This document shows positions 14,408 to 28,450 of a DNA stretch of 64,000 nt, piece by piece. Under the pieces are notes generated by a model that ran no database searches, had not been told where the DNA came from, and saw only the letters and a program-made list of their open reading frames with translations. Both the position numbers and the translations under genes were made by a program. The DNA is taken from contig NC_021674.1 in assembly GCF_000247815.1 (NCBI RefSeq), positions 11,976,324 through 12,040,323 on the forward strand, in the 5' to 3' direction. Each line of letters opens with the position of its first letter. The first letter of the stretch is position 1. This stretch comes from Ficedula albicollis (lineage: Eukaryota; Chordata; Aves; Passeriformes; Muscicapidae).

Positions 14408-17400
14408 CGTGTTAGTTTATTAGTAAATATTTAGCTGTGCTTCAGCAGCATCTTATGGTCATTTAATACCTTCAGGGACAGCTTTCTTGAAATAATAGGT
14501 GGAGTGCTGGGACTTGAGACAGCTGAGTGTAATTCTCTGCTGTTGCAAACTTAGATCTTTGGCAGATCAAAGAGCAATGCTGTGCAGTGATAGGGTATCT
14601 GTGTACATCCCAAACCCTTGAGAGAGGGTGTGCAGAGTAATGGAATTGTGGTTATACAGTTATTTTGTGTATAATCATAGAAAGCAGCTCAAATGTGAAG
14701 TGGGTGATAAAACCTAAGGGTTTCCAGGAAAGCCCATTCAACCCCAACATGCAAAAAATGGCATTAAGTTTGCCTTGTCTCAAATGTGAACACAAGAATA
14801 TTTTTCCTATCAGCAAAAACAGTTATCCCAGAATACAAGTGAAACCTGTGTGTTTGGTAAAAAGGAGTCAAGATTTGGGTTCTAATGAGAAACATATTCA
14901 GGTCTCTTCTGTAGATTTTAAAGGCCTGTGAGCAAATAACTGGTAATTCCCACATGTTTGGAATTATCTGGCTTGTAAATGTATTTACCTTGTAAAATGT
15001 AGGATTTTTTTGATCTCTTCCGCTATCAAAAATCCCCTAGGGAATATTCATTCTGCCCTTGCAGATATCTTTGGAGAGAGTGAGAACAACAAACTTTTAG
15101 TTCTAGAATACCACCATGGGCTGGGCGTCATGCAGACAAAGATGTCAGGTTTAGGGACAAAACCTGGTGTCCTGATGCAGTATTTGAATCCATCTCCAGC
15201 CTTGTGGAGATGACAATTCTTGCCTTCTCTAAGAACAATTTCATCAAAATTGAGAGGAGATAGTGACATGGTTTGGGTGGCCAGTAACTGAACCAGAAAT
15301 GTCACTTTTCAGCCTGACTTCTCCAGTACTCCGAGCTCTCATGTTCAGCCTGAAAAATAAAGCAAATAAAACAAAAACATCACAAACAATCAAACAGCTA
15401 CCTTAAGTTAATATGAGAGGAGAGGAAACTCTAGGTTGGTGGTGAGTGGTCCATGAAAGTAAGAACATGCTCAACCCCACTGCAGTGCCATGGTTCCTTC
15501 AGCTGCGCATGCAGAGTCTCTCTCCTTGGCAGGAAAAGGGATTAATTACTGAGTTGATTAGTTAACATGTAGCAATGTGAGGGTGAGGAAAGGCTGCAAG
15601 ACAATCGTTACCATTGTTATCAAAACCACACAGCAGCTTCTCATAAATGCATTCTTTATTTCTCATGTAAAGAATGTTGTCAGTACCAGAAGAATTTTTC
15701 ATCTCAAAAATTTCTATTAAACAATTTCGTACTGGGCTCAAATTTGAAACATATTCTAACTAGCAGACAATATGAAACAAAACACTTACAAACAGTCTGG
15801 AAAGCATGAAAATCAAGTTGTGTTTCAAGAAAGTGTGTTTAGATATAAAACCTGGAGGTATATTTATGCATTTCCAAGAAATGTGTATCTTGGAGCTCAG
15901 TTAAACACACACAGACTTTTCCTGTTATTTCTAGTATAAATAATAAACTTGGTTTTGTCTTTTTCCCTTGAGTGCCTTTGCAAAGTTAATTGTCCCTGAC
16001 TCCTTGCCAATATTACCTCAGTAAATACAATATATCTGCATTGGCAAGTGCCTTGCACTGTGCACATGTCAATTTCAATAGATCAATAAATTATTTTCCT
16101 GTAATGTCCAGTCTAATATATGTTCTACAGAGTTTGCAGAGAGAATATCACTCTGTGGAATTGCTTGTGTACCACCAGATATTTAAGCATATTAAAATAT
16201 TCAGAAATATGTAAAAATATTTTTAGCTAGATAGATTTCTGTATTGTGTGTCTCTGGCAAATCTGGATGACTCCTTTCCTCAGGAACTCTGCCCAAGGCA
16301 TGGCTAGTTGTGCCTAGAGGTGGGACTTCCAAATGGAGGAAGAAAAGCACATCATAAACTTAGTGCAGTTGTTTCCTCTGGGTGTTGAGGTTCTTTGACT
16401 CTCCCAGTCAGAAATTCCACTGTACAGCCCAAGCTGCACAGACACTTGTTTCTGGGCTTCCAGCTGGGTGCCCCTATCATCACACTCCACACCCTGTCAG
16501 GAATGTCCCAGGGTCTGCAGCTGCTTCCCCATGGCAGGTTAGAGCAGCAACATCCTTGGAGTCTTTCTCAATGCCTGCATCATCACTCCAATGGCTCACT
16601 GCAATGTAAGTCAGAGGATAACTTGATCCATTGCAAAATTATGGCTGAGTTAGATCATCATTTTCCCCTTTCACAGCCGCATTCATTGCTCATTCCCATT
16701 TCTCACTTTTGCAATTTCTTTGTGAAAATTCTCCTCTACCCATTTCGAGGTCAAAAGTTTCCCAGTACTGTGGCAGGTTTTTTGGATGATTTTTGGAACA
16801 ATTAGAGATGAATTGTTGATCAGAAAGATGACAGAATTACTTTATTGTCTTCAGCAGTAGGACAAGTCTAAGCAGCCCCAGGTGAAATCCCTTCAGTCTA
16901 TAAATCCCAGCTATGCTCACATTTGCTGTTATCAATATATGCAGCCTGACAGATGCATTTTTCTTAGCCTGTGAGCAATCTCCATTTGCATGGTAATGAG
17001 GCCTTCCAAAGGCATTCAGCAGGTGAGACAGGAGATGAACTCCTTCTACAAGCAATGTCTCTTCACCAGCAGTGGTTTTCAGGAACAGGAAGAGCTCCAA
17101 GGAACCTTAAAGCTAAGACTTGCCACCACCAGTGATGGAACAAGGTGCTGCCAAATCTGCTCGTGACATAACCAGCTGTATTTTAAGATACAGTAATTTA
17201 TATACACCCTTACCATAACATTGGATTAAAGGAGTGGACAGGAGATGAGAAATAATAGTTTCACCAACTTCTGGTGGGCTCTAACCCCAGTTTCCTAATG
17301 AGGGTTATTCCTAACACTGCCCAGCACCATTCATCTTCCTCTCTATCTTTTGATGACTAACACTGAAGCTGCTGCCCGGTTTAAACCTCATCAGACCCAA

Positions 17401-18064
17401 CTTGAGCTCTGGAAGATAATTAAATTTCCAGGGTGCTGCCCATCTCCAGCTGTTTTCTCTTGGTGTATCCTTGCCACAGTTCACCTTGTGCATTCGTGTG
17501 AGCCTCTCTTCTCCAGCCCTCCCTTAACTCCTAAATTTTCTCCATCACTGTATTTCCAGGCTGATCAGTCCTAATCTGTTCATCCATGGTTTCATTGTCC
17601 AAAAACTGTGACAGGCTCCCACTGACCTCACTGGAATTTGTTGAAGCATCTCCTAAAGACCCTCCTGAGGTGAACAGAGAGGAGACAGATTTGTTCCACC
17701 CTATCTAAGGTGTGGGCTGACAGCAGCCTCCTCCCACAGCCACGACAATGATCTTCTCCAACCTTTCTCTAATGACTCCAAATAACAGATTTGTTTTTCC
17801 AGCACAGGTGGTATTTTCCAGGCACCCACCATTTGTTTTCACAACTTTCCTGGCACAGGTGCTGTTCACTGGGTAAGCTGTTTCCTCCTGCTGGGATGTT
17901 GCAGAAAATCAGGTCCCAGCTGTTTTCTTCTGGTGCCTAGTAGTTCATCTGGGTTCACTATTCCCATGCATTCCCACTATTTCATTGCATTATCTTGTGA
18001 GTTATATAAAGGTAATGTTGTACAGAAACCCCTTTCCCCAGTGATTGAATTTTGCTTATGTTGT

Positions 18065-18365
18065 TAGAGGATTTGTTTCTCTGATTTTTTCTGTAAAAGC
18101 GAGTAATTCCCATTAAATATTAAGAAATTGATTTGCCATATTTTTCTGGGGGCTTTTTTTTTTTTTTAAGTAATTGATTTATCTAGTCACTGCAATTACA
18201 GTAAATCAGCTAACTAAAAATAATGCCAAATAATTAATTTACTTACTATTTAAATATTACAAATTGCCATAAATGACTGCAAATTACTTGCACACAGGGT
18301 GCATTTTCTTATCACTTGCAGGAAATTGAATTATTAATTTCCAAATATTATTTATGTGTGCTGGT
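18065..18365. promoter_or_regulatory. AT-rich cluster of homeodomain-type core motifs (candidate conserved noncoding element)
   Basis: Dense TAATT/ATTA cores (AGTAATTCCC, AGTAATTGATTTATC, ATAATTAATTTAC, ATTATTAATTTCC) in about 300 bp without repeat signatures. The composition resembles vertebrate developmental enhancers, but AT-rich DNA gives such motifs by chance and conservation cannot be judged from one sequence. Confidence 0.2.
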
Positions 18366-19207
18366 TTTTTGTGCTTTGCCACTCCACCTAGTGAGCAATG
18401 CACAGGAAAATCCAGTTACTAAGACTGATCCTAAAGCACTGAGATCCCTGAGGTTCCTCTTCTCAGCTGAATGAGGCAGTGTAAAGAAATGTAAGAAACC
18501 CCTAATGACACTTATGTGGGAGTCTGAGCACCTTGCTAAGAGGTTTAATCTCTCATCTGAAGATGTTCTGTTGTCTAATAAGGCTTAAATTCACATTTCT
18601 GTGGTTTCACTCACATGAAACATGAACAATCTGGCAATGCCTCCCCTATGTGACCACCACTTTGAGGAGGGGGGAAAAACCTATACGAACATATAATCTT
18701 TGCAATCTCTCAGCTACTGGTAAGTCTGCTGGAAACTACCAAAAAACAGCAAAAAGGGATGGAGGGAAGAATAAGGGAGACAGATACTGATCAAAAGAAA
18801 TAATGACAGTACTCTTGTTTCTATAGGAAACCATGTGAATAGATATTTCATGCCTTTCATCCACTAAGATTATGGAAGTATTCCTGTGCTGCTGAAGATG
18901 ATGGGAGATTAAGCCAGACCCCCTCCAGTCTCTGCTGCAACAGAGCTGTTTCCCTCTGAAAACTCAGTGCTGAGGATGGTAAAAATTCAGCCTAATTAGA
19001 TTCGAAAGGATAAAACAGTGGGCTGTCTTGGGAGCCCCACTTCTTTCCTCGCAGTCAGTGTTTATTTTGAAGCATTTGTGAAATGTCACAGCCCCTGTGG
19101 AAGTAAAGCAAGTGCAGAGAAGAAAGGACTTGGGAGAGCCCCAGATCAGATTTTACAAACCCCTAAAAAGCACCCGGGAATTTGCTCGGTTATAAAGCAT
19201 GTGATCG

Positions 19208-19345
19208 AAGAATCACAGAATCCTGGAATTGTTTGGTGTATTGGAAAGGACTTTAAGAATCCATGTGCAAGGATGGCACTCACTAGGTCAGGCTGCTGAG
19301 GGCCCCATCCATCCTGCCTTGAACACTTCCTGAGGGGAAATAGCA
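19208..19345 (-). mobile_element. CR1 LINE 3' fragment
   Basis: AATCACAGAATCCTGGAATT, GGAAAGGACTTTAAGA and CTTGAACACTTCCTGAGG are the reverse complement of the CR1 3' end, whose terminal ATTCTGTG repeats appear as CACAGAAT. Short 5'-truncated copy. Confidence 0.8.
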
Positions 19346-22300
19346 CAGCTGGTTTTGAATGTGCACATAGGGATTATAATCCAAGGTAGGACTCTGCATC
19401 TGATAAAATGCCCCTGCTGTACCTCTCACCAAGCTTTGGGCCACATTTAGAGCCTGCAAGATAGATGTTTTTCATACAAACATGGACAGAAGATGTGCTC
19501 CAGGAATGTAAGTCATGGTGACTAAGGGAGCATCATTCTGTCAAGGAGTTGAAGTTCTCAGTGCCAGATGCTTCACACCATGGGACCAAAATCTTGTTTG
19601 TATCTCATTTTCTTCTTCTGTTAGGCTGAGTTTGTTCATTCAGTCAGTGGTTAAAGTTGAAAACAGAAATTTAGAGACATGAGATAATTTCATCCTTTGA
19701 AATATTAAAAACTTGAATGGATTCAGCTGTGAGCAACCTGGTCCTCCTGGCCTTGCTCTGAGCAGAGGGAATAGACCAGAGTCCTCCAGAGGTCCTCACC
19801 AGTCTGAATTATTCAGTTTTGTTTATTGCTTATATCACATATTAAATACATGCTGTCTGAAAAGGCCTGTAGTCAGTGTATTAATGATATCTCTCAAAAC
19901 TTCCTATCACACACAATATAGACCTCCAGGATTTCTTCCTCTTCATTTCACCCTTGGTGTGCTTGTGTGGGTGTTGAAAAATCACTTCAGAAAGTTTAAT
20001 TAATTCTAATTGAACCATTCTCATTTTCTCACCAGCCTCACTCACTCCATAAATTAGCCATCCCTGAAGTTTTGCTTTCAGGCCCAGTCTCAGGTTTGAG
20101 AGGGATTTCCAGAGCAGTAACAAATAACTAATAATGTCATATTTACCCTTGCGTTGCTGGCACTTGAAATTTTGAAGTGTATTCAGACCCCTCCTTATTC
20201 AGAATAGTCTTAATATTTCCAACAAATACCAAAATGTTTCTCTAAGTTAAGTGAAACACTGAAGAAATGGGGAACAGATGATTTATTTTCCAAATGATTT
20301 TTTCCACATTTTTTATAAAAAAGGAATGATGTTTGCAATGAATCTTTCATTTCCAAATACCAAGAGAGAAATTTTCTTCTTATTTTGCTTGTTTTGCTTC
20401 TGAGATGGTTAACTTGGCAGAAGCAAAAGGAGCTCCTCAAGTATGGCAGCATTGAGGAATTTACTTTTCACCCTGGAGGAAAAAAGTTCCAGCTGCAAAG
20501 CTGTGACAGAGCTTTACTCCAAAAAGTCCCCAGTGGCTTCTTCTGCCTTTGCTTTGCTCCTACTTCCCCTGCATCCCTCTACTTCATTTATAGTCCACAG
20601 GACACTCCTCCAAAAGCTTCCCAGACCATCTTTCATCTGTCTTCTCACCAGGTCGTCATACCAGCTGCTTCTTTACCTTCTCCTTGGCATTCCCTTCTCC
20701 AGTGGGTCTCTCCATCACCATGCTTGCCATATTTCTCTGCTCCTCCTTGGCTTGCCTTCAAGTAAATTCCCCTTCATCACAGTCCAATTTTCAGTCCAAT
20801 TTTTAGTAGGAGATGAGGAAAAAAAGCACTAAGTGAAAAGAATTCAATGGACTGTACAATCATAAGCATATTTGCCAGGCTAGACCAGAAATGAGTTGTT
20901 AATGAAAATGAAGAATAAAATTGTATCAAATGCAGGGTATGGGGTTTTTTTTTCAGTTAAAAGTCTTTCTAGCTTGCAGGTAAGAACTATCATTTCATTA
21001 TTTCTGAAAAGACCTGGCAAGAGCCCAGGCCCAGAATTTGATAGTGTTGAGGACTGAGGTAAGCATAAAAGAGTTATTTCTTTCTCAATGAGATTTGATG
21101 TTCCACTTAAAATCAGCAGATTCCCTGCTGGTGTTAATTGATGTCAGAGAACTGTTTCTTCTGGACCAGCTCAAAGACACACCAGCCAAGAAACTGCCTT
21201 GATCTATTTCCATGTTTCCCTTCCTTCCCTTTGTCTCTCAAAGGAAAAAAAGCCCATCTGAAGTAGGAATACAGATGAGAAGCTCAGAATTTACTGCTCC
21301 TCAACTCCTGCAAGGACCCAAGTGAGAAGAAATTGTTCCAAAGGCCCCAGTTTGCAGGGCATTTAGGCATCTGTGCTTGTTGAAGTATTCCCTTTCCTGA
21401 ACTGAGCTTGGAGTGCTCCCATTCCTTCAGCTGATGAGTCCAAGGAGGGCTCAGCATCAGGGATTTTAAATGTTGCAGTGTAATGCCCCCCTCACTCAGA
21501 CATTTCTGGTCGGTGAAATGTGTTTCACAAGGCAGACAAAAGACTGAGTTTTTTGCAGGGTGGCTCATTACTATGGCAACGAATGGAGTGACCTCTCCTT
21601 ACCCTGCACACTGATCTCAGAGATCAGGGAGACATTCCTGCTGAGTGTGCACATCACTTCCCACCCAGCTGTAGTGGCTGTGCAGACAATCCTAAAAGAA
21701 GAGTTAGAAGCAAATTCAATTAATCAACGTGCCCACAAAGCCGAACGTCTGGATGTAGCAGGTACTGTGCTGTCTAGTAACTAGGAGGGTACAAGGGCTA
21801 GGAGAGGTTTTTCATCTATTTATGGTCATGGCAAACAACTGGCCTTTGACACAACCTAGAGTTCAATTATGCACAGTGTACAAAACCAGGGGAAGCTTGC
21901 AGCAGCACCTTTTCAATCTGGGGAGGGGAAGAGAAAATGAGAGGCTGAGTTTGGAGAACGTCGTGTTTCCCAGGCTGCACAGGAGTTTAACGTTCTATTC
22001 AGGACAAGATAAGCTTTAAGAAAAATTGCTTTCTTCCATATCTTTAAGAATGCAATTTGATCTGTTTTTAAGAGAGAAAAGGGTTTTCTTCCTCGTTTCC
22101 AGTAATTGCCTAATGGTTGCCAGGCAAAACAAAAAGAAGGCAGAGCTGGGTCATTTTCCTACAAGGGCAGCCACAAAGGAACAATTTGCTCACTCTTTCA
22201 TCCTGTTCTTAGAGAGCTGATGTTAGTCCACCAGCACCAGCAGCTTCTGGGCTTAGAGAAACAACCTGGACACCTGCTCATTTTCCTCTGTGTGCAGACA

Positions 22301-22472
22301 GTCCCTTCCCACAAAACTGCAAGGTGATTACCTGCCACAAATGTTCCCTGTGCCTATCTTGACATGATTTGTTCCTTGCACCACTCTTCCCAGAGACTTC
22401 TCTGAGGTCACTTATTCCCTGGATACAAGAGAAGACAACCTTACAGCAGGGATGGTGAAGTCAGGGAGAATG
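19346..22472. other. Intergenic DNA, no gene seen
   Basis: Between a CR1 fragment and LTR B. No repeats, RNA genes or convincing exons were recognised. Confidence 0.6.
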
Positions 22473-22477
22473 GTGGG

Positions 22478-23043
22478 TGTGCTGGTTTGAAAGCAAAATC
22501 AGTGAGATACTCCAAGTCAGAAATAAAATTTAATAGGAAAAAAATAGAAAAATAAAATACATGCAATAGTACAAAAGAAAAACCACTGATAGAGTCAGAA
22601 TACAACCTGACACCCCGCTAGTTAGAGTGGTAGTAGCAGTCCAGATGAAGTGGGCTTGTTGAAGTAGTGATCCTGTAGAAAGGTCTGGTAGCTCTTGTCC
22701 CCTGGAAACCAGTGGGTAGGGGCTGCCTTGGTGTTCCAAATCTCAGTTTTTATCCAGTTAGGAAATGTGTGGCTCCTCTCCCTGGGTGGAGCATCTCCCA
22801 AGGGAATGATGCAATTTTATCAGTCATGCAGTGGGACTCAATGGCCCATTAATAGACAATATCTTCCTGGAAGAAGGATGGGTTGTGGAAAAGATGAAGA
22901 ACACTACCCCACCTGGTTTTTAATAGATGGCCCATTAGCAGAGGATATCTCCCACAGAGATAAGAATCACTGCCCCACCTGGTTTCAGCAGATGGTGATA
23001 GAATACACACCTTTGGTCACATCCTGCATTGCAACCCAAGACT
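22478..23043 (-). mobile_element. Solo LTR, ERVL-like (LTR B)
   Basis: Minus-strand relative of LTR A. The plus-strand left edge is TGTGCTGGTTTGAAAG and the right edge ends CCCAAGACT, so one terminal base of the usual ACA has changed. The 5-bp target-site duplication GTGGG lies at 22473-22477 and 23044-23048. The U3 part matches LTRs A and C. The U5 part next to the left edge is shorter and unlike theirs, suggesting a different subfamily. No coding sequence is attached. Confidence 0.85.
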
Positions 23044-23048
23044 GTGGG

Positions 23049-24784
23049 ACAATCACAGGCCCAGGAAATACAAGTGCTGAAACTCAGAAATCTTAGCTGA
23101 TATAAAGGATTATTCAACCCAGTCAGGCTGTTCTATCACAAGCTGTCTGCACCTTGTCATTCTCCAACCACAGCCCACAACAGGCATTAGCCTTCAGAAA
23201 GCATGAGGCACAAATAGTTGCACCAAACCATTAAGTCAGTTCCTAATTTCAAACCCACTCCAGCTAGAGGACAAATTCTGAGCACTCACCGTTTCAATCA
23301 ATCTTGCAAAAAATTTGTAGCAGGGAACTTTGGCAAGCTTTGCACTGTCCATTTCTGTCTCCTCCTGTGGAACACACATGTCTCATCCTCCTGCTGCAGG
23401 CTCTGATGGCTTCAGCAGATGTGCAGAACCCGTAACCCGCCTGCATTGCCTTGACACTGCCGGGGACTGGGCACGGCCTTGAGTTAAAATCCAACAGTAA
23501 CAGGTGGAAAAACAACACACAGTCCCTGGAAACTACATTTCCATTGCCAAATTGACTGCAACTGACTCCCCTCAGATGTCCCAGATGAGGACAGTGTTTT
23601 TGCAACAGAGAGAGCTGCATTCAGACTGGATACGAAAAGATGTGATTTTTGTTGTGCTGGACCAAATTCCCATCTGGCAGGTGTCAGCATGCCAGAATTG
23701 CTAGGACCATCCTAGTACCTATCCATCTGTCCATATGGGCCATCAACTTGAAATACCACAGAAGAAATAAAGCAAAAATCAAAATTCTTCTGCTCAACAG
23801 CTGCAAATTCTGCTGATTTCCTAAAAGGAAGGGAAGGGTGGAGGACTCTGTCTTCACATGGTCACTCAACCTGTTAGTGTGGCTGTCTACAACAACACCA
23901 TCTCCCTCCACCTTTTGAATCCATCAGCTCAAGGCCTTGGGACACAAAGGATGAGAGGTCAAGTTGGGCATCACTCATTTTCCCTGCTCCTGGAGTGCCA
24001 CTGCTAACAGCACAGTGTACACACCTCCAGGCAGTGACAGATTTACAGCCCTGTCCCTCTGTATCATCAGGATCAGAGAGGCCCTGACCCTCAGCATCCA
24101 ACACCCCAATGAAACAAAGAGGTTGGACTCAGGTCAGTTCAGGGGAGAAGCTAAACCTCACTGCAGTCAGCGTCAATCCAGCCAGGGACAAAGAGGGTCT
24201 GGCTGACAGCTGGGAATATAAGGCATATAACCACAGGTAAATGGGCAAAAAAAGGCAGGGAGGAAAGAGCAAGGTCTCAGCACTGAAAAAACAAATGATC
24301 AGTATTTAATTTCAGCCCTGCTCTCCGTACTCAAAATATAGGTTATCTCACAGAAAACAGTGCTTGATTAAACATAGGGTGCAGCCTTGAAAGTGCATCC
24401 CCTGACAGGCTCCACACCTGGCCCTTGCTGAACACCCTGACATTTTGTGCAGGGTGACCTGCCACTCATTGGCCAGAGTCTGGCCAGCACAAATCCCACT
24501 GATGGCTGCCACATGACAGATGAATATGCTATGGGTATGACTGAGACACTTCCAATTAACACCCATTTCTCCATTGCCTATTCCAGTCTCTGCTGCCCCT
24601 CTCTGATTCAGTGGCTCAGACTTTCTCTACTTCTGTCCTTTCATGTCATATCTTCAGCCACAGACAGGTGAGAGAAGGAACACATTACATTACACAGGAC
24701 TAGCATTTGGAAAAGCCTTCTTTCCCTCATCCCACACTGGACTGGACATTGCAATGGGGCATGTTGAGACTTCTACCAGGGTTC
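23049..24784. other. Intergenic DNA, no gene seen
   Basis: Between LTR B and possible LTR I. Many overlapping short frames reflect moderate GC content; none resembles a known protein. Confidence 0.6.
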
Positions 24785-25240
24785 CTGTGGAAAGAGTTTG
24801 TTGCAGCAGATCTCTCACTAGGGGTAGAGATGAGTCAAGACACAGACTTCACTCAACAATATAAAAAGGGCACTGGATTATTCTTCTTTACAAAGTAGTC
24901 ATCCTGACTCTGACTAGAGCAAGCTCATACTGTAGGGTCCAGCTACAGACTCTGACTCCATCAAATCCAGACTAACTTCATATCAGATCTCTTACTACAG
25001 CAACTCTCTCCCTTGTGCCTCTCTGGATGCTTCCTGCTTCCTTCTTCCTCAGGGCTCCTCTACCTCCCCAAGATCCTCTTTTTCCAGACCCCTCCTGACA
25101 AGCCAACCCACTCCTTTTATCACACTTATTAGTCACAGCTGTAACCCATTAAGGGCAAGGCTGTTCCTCTTCTTTGGTAATTAATACAACTGTAACTTAT
25201 CAGGGGCAAGGGCAGCAGTAATACCTTCTACACCTACAGG
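24785..25240 (-). mobile_element. Possible LTR (I), minus strand
   Basis: On the minus strand, TGTAGGTGTAGAAGG at the right edge leads through GATAAAAGGA (TATA-like, about 25120-25111) to a purine-rich leader and ends ...CTGCTGCAACA. The arrangement is LTR-like, but no target-site duplication was found and similarity to a named family is only an impression. Confidence 0.3.
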
Positions 25241-25874
25241 ATTTCATTGTTAGAGGGTGTGTGCTCTCTAACTCATAGTACTCAGAGGTCACAGTAAGCA
25301 TAAATCACATCTGTATATGCCCAAAATCCTTCCTAAGCATCAATCCATTTTGCAGCAGTGATCCCTTTTCTGTTCATGCTAGTTGATCTGTGCTGGGGAC
25401 AGAGCTGATAATCCTGCATTTTCAGCCTCAGAATCCAGAGGGCAAATAAGAGGAATGCCCATTTATTACCTTCTACAAGACAACAAGCTTTGTACTTTTT
25501 ACAAGTTTGGGGAATTGTCTCCTGTTCTTGAACTCACAAGCTTGACAGTAGTACAGTAAAAGCAAGTAGATTTTAAAAATTCAGTGGTCCAGGCTCTTTC
25601 CAGAATCTGTCAGTCACTCTTTCCCCAGAGAAATAAGAAACCTAGATGAATGTCTCTGCTGGAGTTGTACTACATGGATTAGTGAAGTGGAACTTTTCCC
25701 CTGTGTACAGATTGACTTCAATTCACCCCAGCTTTGTTTCAATGAGCCTTGTCCAAAGGCAGCTGCCTGGGAAGGAGGAAAGGTAATTAACTGATGCTTT
25801 TGGTAACAGTCCTGCAATGAAAGTACAAAAAACGAGCCAAGGGCAAGAAGATGTGGTGCTTTCATATATGCATA

Positions 25875-25905
<31 letters not shown>

Positions 25906-28204
25906 ATCTGTTTTGGCAAGCAGACTTCAAACAGTGGCTGCCATCAAGGCTTTGCAGAAGAAGAAAGCCAACAGCAGTAAATCTAGGAAGCAGCTGTTTC
26001 ACAATCTGCCTTCAGATAAAGTTTCTTCCAGACCTGAATCTGGCCTTGGGCTTCCCAATACCCAGGCTCCTCATCTGTCTAGCTTTGACTCTTAAATATG
26101 TCAAAAACATGGTAGGAGCTAGAAAAATATGTGGTTTTATTGAGATCCTATAGCAATGAATTTCGCTGTCATTTTTAAGGAGAAGAAAACTAAACCAGGA
26201 TTCCTTAATTTGCTATCTGGCATCTCCTGCTTTTGCTCTCTGACCATTGTTCCCATGCTGTGTGGGACAGGTTAGGAACCAGAGCTGCTTCCCCACCTCC
26301 ACCCTGCTCAAAACTTTCAAACCTCAAATCTGGTCTGCCTTTGAAATCAGAGCTTTCTATATTTCATTTTTTTTTCTTCATGGATGCCTCACTTGCAAGC
26401 AGAGGCAAGTGTTTGCACAGCAGGTACCATGATACACCCCTTCAAGCCAAGTGTGCTGCCAGATTTGGGAAGGGAAAAAATGAGCCTGGTAAACCCTGTG
26501 GGTCAAAGGGTGCAGCAAAATCCCTGAGGAGCTGTTGGAGCCCTGGCAGGAGCTCTGGTGGCAGCACTTCTTCCCCCAAAAATCAAATTTGCAGTCCTAG
26601 GGCTCCCAAGCATTCTTTCCTAGTTTTCTGACAACATGTCTCCTCTCCCCATGCTGGCTACTTTTCTTTATAAAAAATTGCTGCTAAAAATAAAATGGGG
26701 GAATTATTTTAATATGTTTTAAACACCTAAAAATCACTACACCCCAGAGGAAGCCCTGGCAGAGTTTAGCTCCCTTCATCTGTTCTGACATCCACTGAAC
26801 ACTTAATTCATGAGTTTCCATGGCATAGGGTGATCAGATAAGAAGCCAATGTTATTATTATTCATTGCATTTGCACTTTGTCTGAAGCACTTGCAGGTGA
26901 GATTAAAATGCTTATTCAAATGCAGGCTCTAAAACACTGTTCACAAATTCATCTGGGCACCAATTAAATTACAACTTGAATCCAAGATGTAGCAATTTCT
27001 TTTATCTGGAAACAACCAGAACAATGTCTGGTGAGGAATTCTGAAAGCACATAGTTTTTGGTTACAACTTGAGGTTTTCATTAGGGAAAGATTTCACTTG
27101 GCCCTTCTTTAGAGGTTTTTCCTCTTTTGCTGGAAGTCCTTGAATCATTTTTCTCCTGACTGATACTGACAGCTCTTTTTAAAACATGACTGATGCCCAT
27201 TGTCAATAGCCATCATGCTCCTGTCAGAGAAGTGGGAGACATGAAATAATTTGGTTTTCAATAATTCAAGTGATGTTGCTAAATTTGGGAAGCAGACACT
27301 GGGAGGAATGAGGACATGACAGAACCTTCTTGCAGCAAAATAACTAAGGACTTGTCACTGAGTTTTAATTTGATCAAGAGTGTAGTGGATCAATAGACTA
27401 ATAGATTTTTATTCCAAATATTGCCCTACTACCAGTTTGAGTAATAATCACCCAGAGAAAATAATCACTCAGAGAACACATAACACATAATCTGATATCT
27501 TTCCCACAAATTTTAGGTATATTTAGTCTTTTAGTTCACTTCTGTTGTTCCTGAGTCTTGAGTCCACCTTAGATTGTTGGGAAAAGAGCAGACATCAGTC
27601 CATGAACACATCCACAAGGTTTATCCTTGATTCCCTCCATGCACAGAGATGTGTTCCTGGACCCAGGGGGCAAAGGAAACAGACTTCATGCTGCAATTCC
27701 CTTCCCTGTCCATCAATAACATTTTACTTTCCAGCTGGTACCTGCTGAGTCCTGTACTGCAAGGCCAAGTCCAGCATTTGAACAGACTACTGATGGACGT
27801 TTTAAAACCAATGAAGGGAGGAAGCAAACTTTAACAGATGGAAAAAGACCCTAAAAAAAAGCATTAGCATATCTTTCTCAGCTGAATTTAATAGTCTCTT
27901 AGCAGCTGACACTGTCCCTCCTGGAGGTAATTACACAATGCAATCAAGCCACCAAATAACCTCCTTGTGCACCATTTATGTGTTACCACTCAGTAATGCT
28001 ACTACTTGGCTCTTCCCTGCTCATCCTCTCCAACATTCTGCTCCAAAGGAAGGCAGGACATCATACCTGCAGCAAGCTACAGCTGAGCACCACGGACCAG
28101 AAAGGCAATCCATCTCTGTCTCAAAATCTCCCCTGACTGTAAACACCTAGAAAATCTATTTCTGCATCTGAGAGACAAGTAATTTTTTATCATTGATGGC
28201 TCAT
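25241..28204. other. Intergenic DNA with a TG microsatellite
   Basis: Apart from the (TG)14 tract there is nothing recognisable. The AT-rich stretch 26640-27010 with short homeodomain-like cores could be a conserved noncoding element, which cannot be tested here. Confidence 0.55.
25877..25904. repeat. (TG)14 microsatellite
   Basis: Fourteen uninterrupted TG dinucleotides between ATATGCATATT and CATCTG. Confidence 0.97.
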
Positions 28205-28450
28205 GGAATCACAGAATTCCTGGACTAGAAAGGACCTCAAAGATCATCACCATGGACAGGGTCACCTTGTACTAGATCAGGTTGCTCAGAGCTCTATCCA
28301 CCTTGAACACTTCCAGGAATAGGGCTTCCATAAGTTCTCTGGACAATCTGTTGCACTACTCTCACAGTAAAGTTTTTGTTGTTTGTTTGTTTGTTTGTTT
28401 GTTTGTTTTTTCTCTTCTTTATCCTAACATCTTGGAACTACCTACTGTTC
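28205..28450 (-). mobile_element. CR1 LINE 3' fragment carrying a GTTT repeat
   Basis: AATCACAGAATTCCTGGACT, AAAGGACCTCAAAGATCATC, TTGAACACTTCCAGGAATAG and CTCACAGTAAAG follow the CR1 3' region in reverse. The usual AAGAATTTCTTCC position is expanded into a GTTT tetranucleotide repeat at 28372-28410. Confidence 0.8.
28372..28410. repeat. (GTTT)n microsatellite within CR1
   Basis: About eight GTTT units ending in a T run, inside the CR1 fragment. Confidence 0.85.

Larger units (their letters stand above)
12258..19207. other. Intergenic DNA, about 7 kb, no gene seen
   Basis: Contains the A-rich tract at 14312-14407 and the AT-rich motif clusters at 12783-12845 and 18065-18365. The longest frame (13524-14015, 163 codons) has no recognisable domain and no repeat homology. 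Confidence 0.6.
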
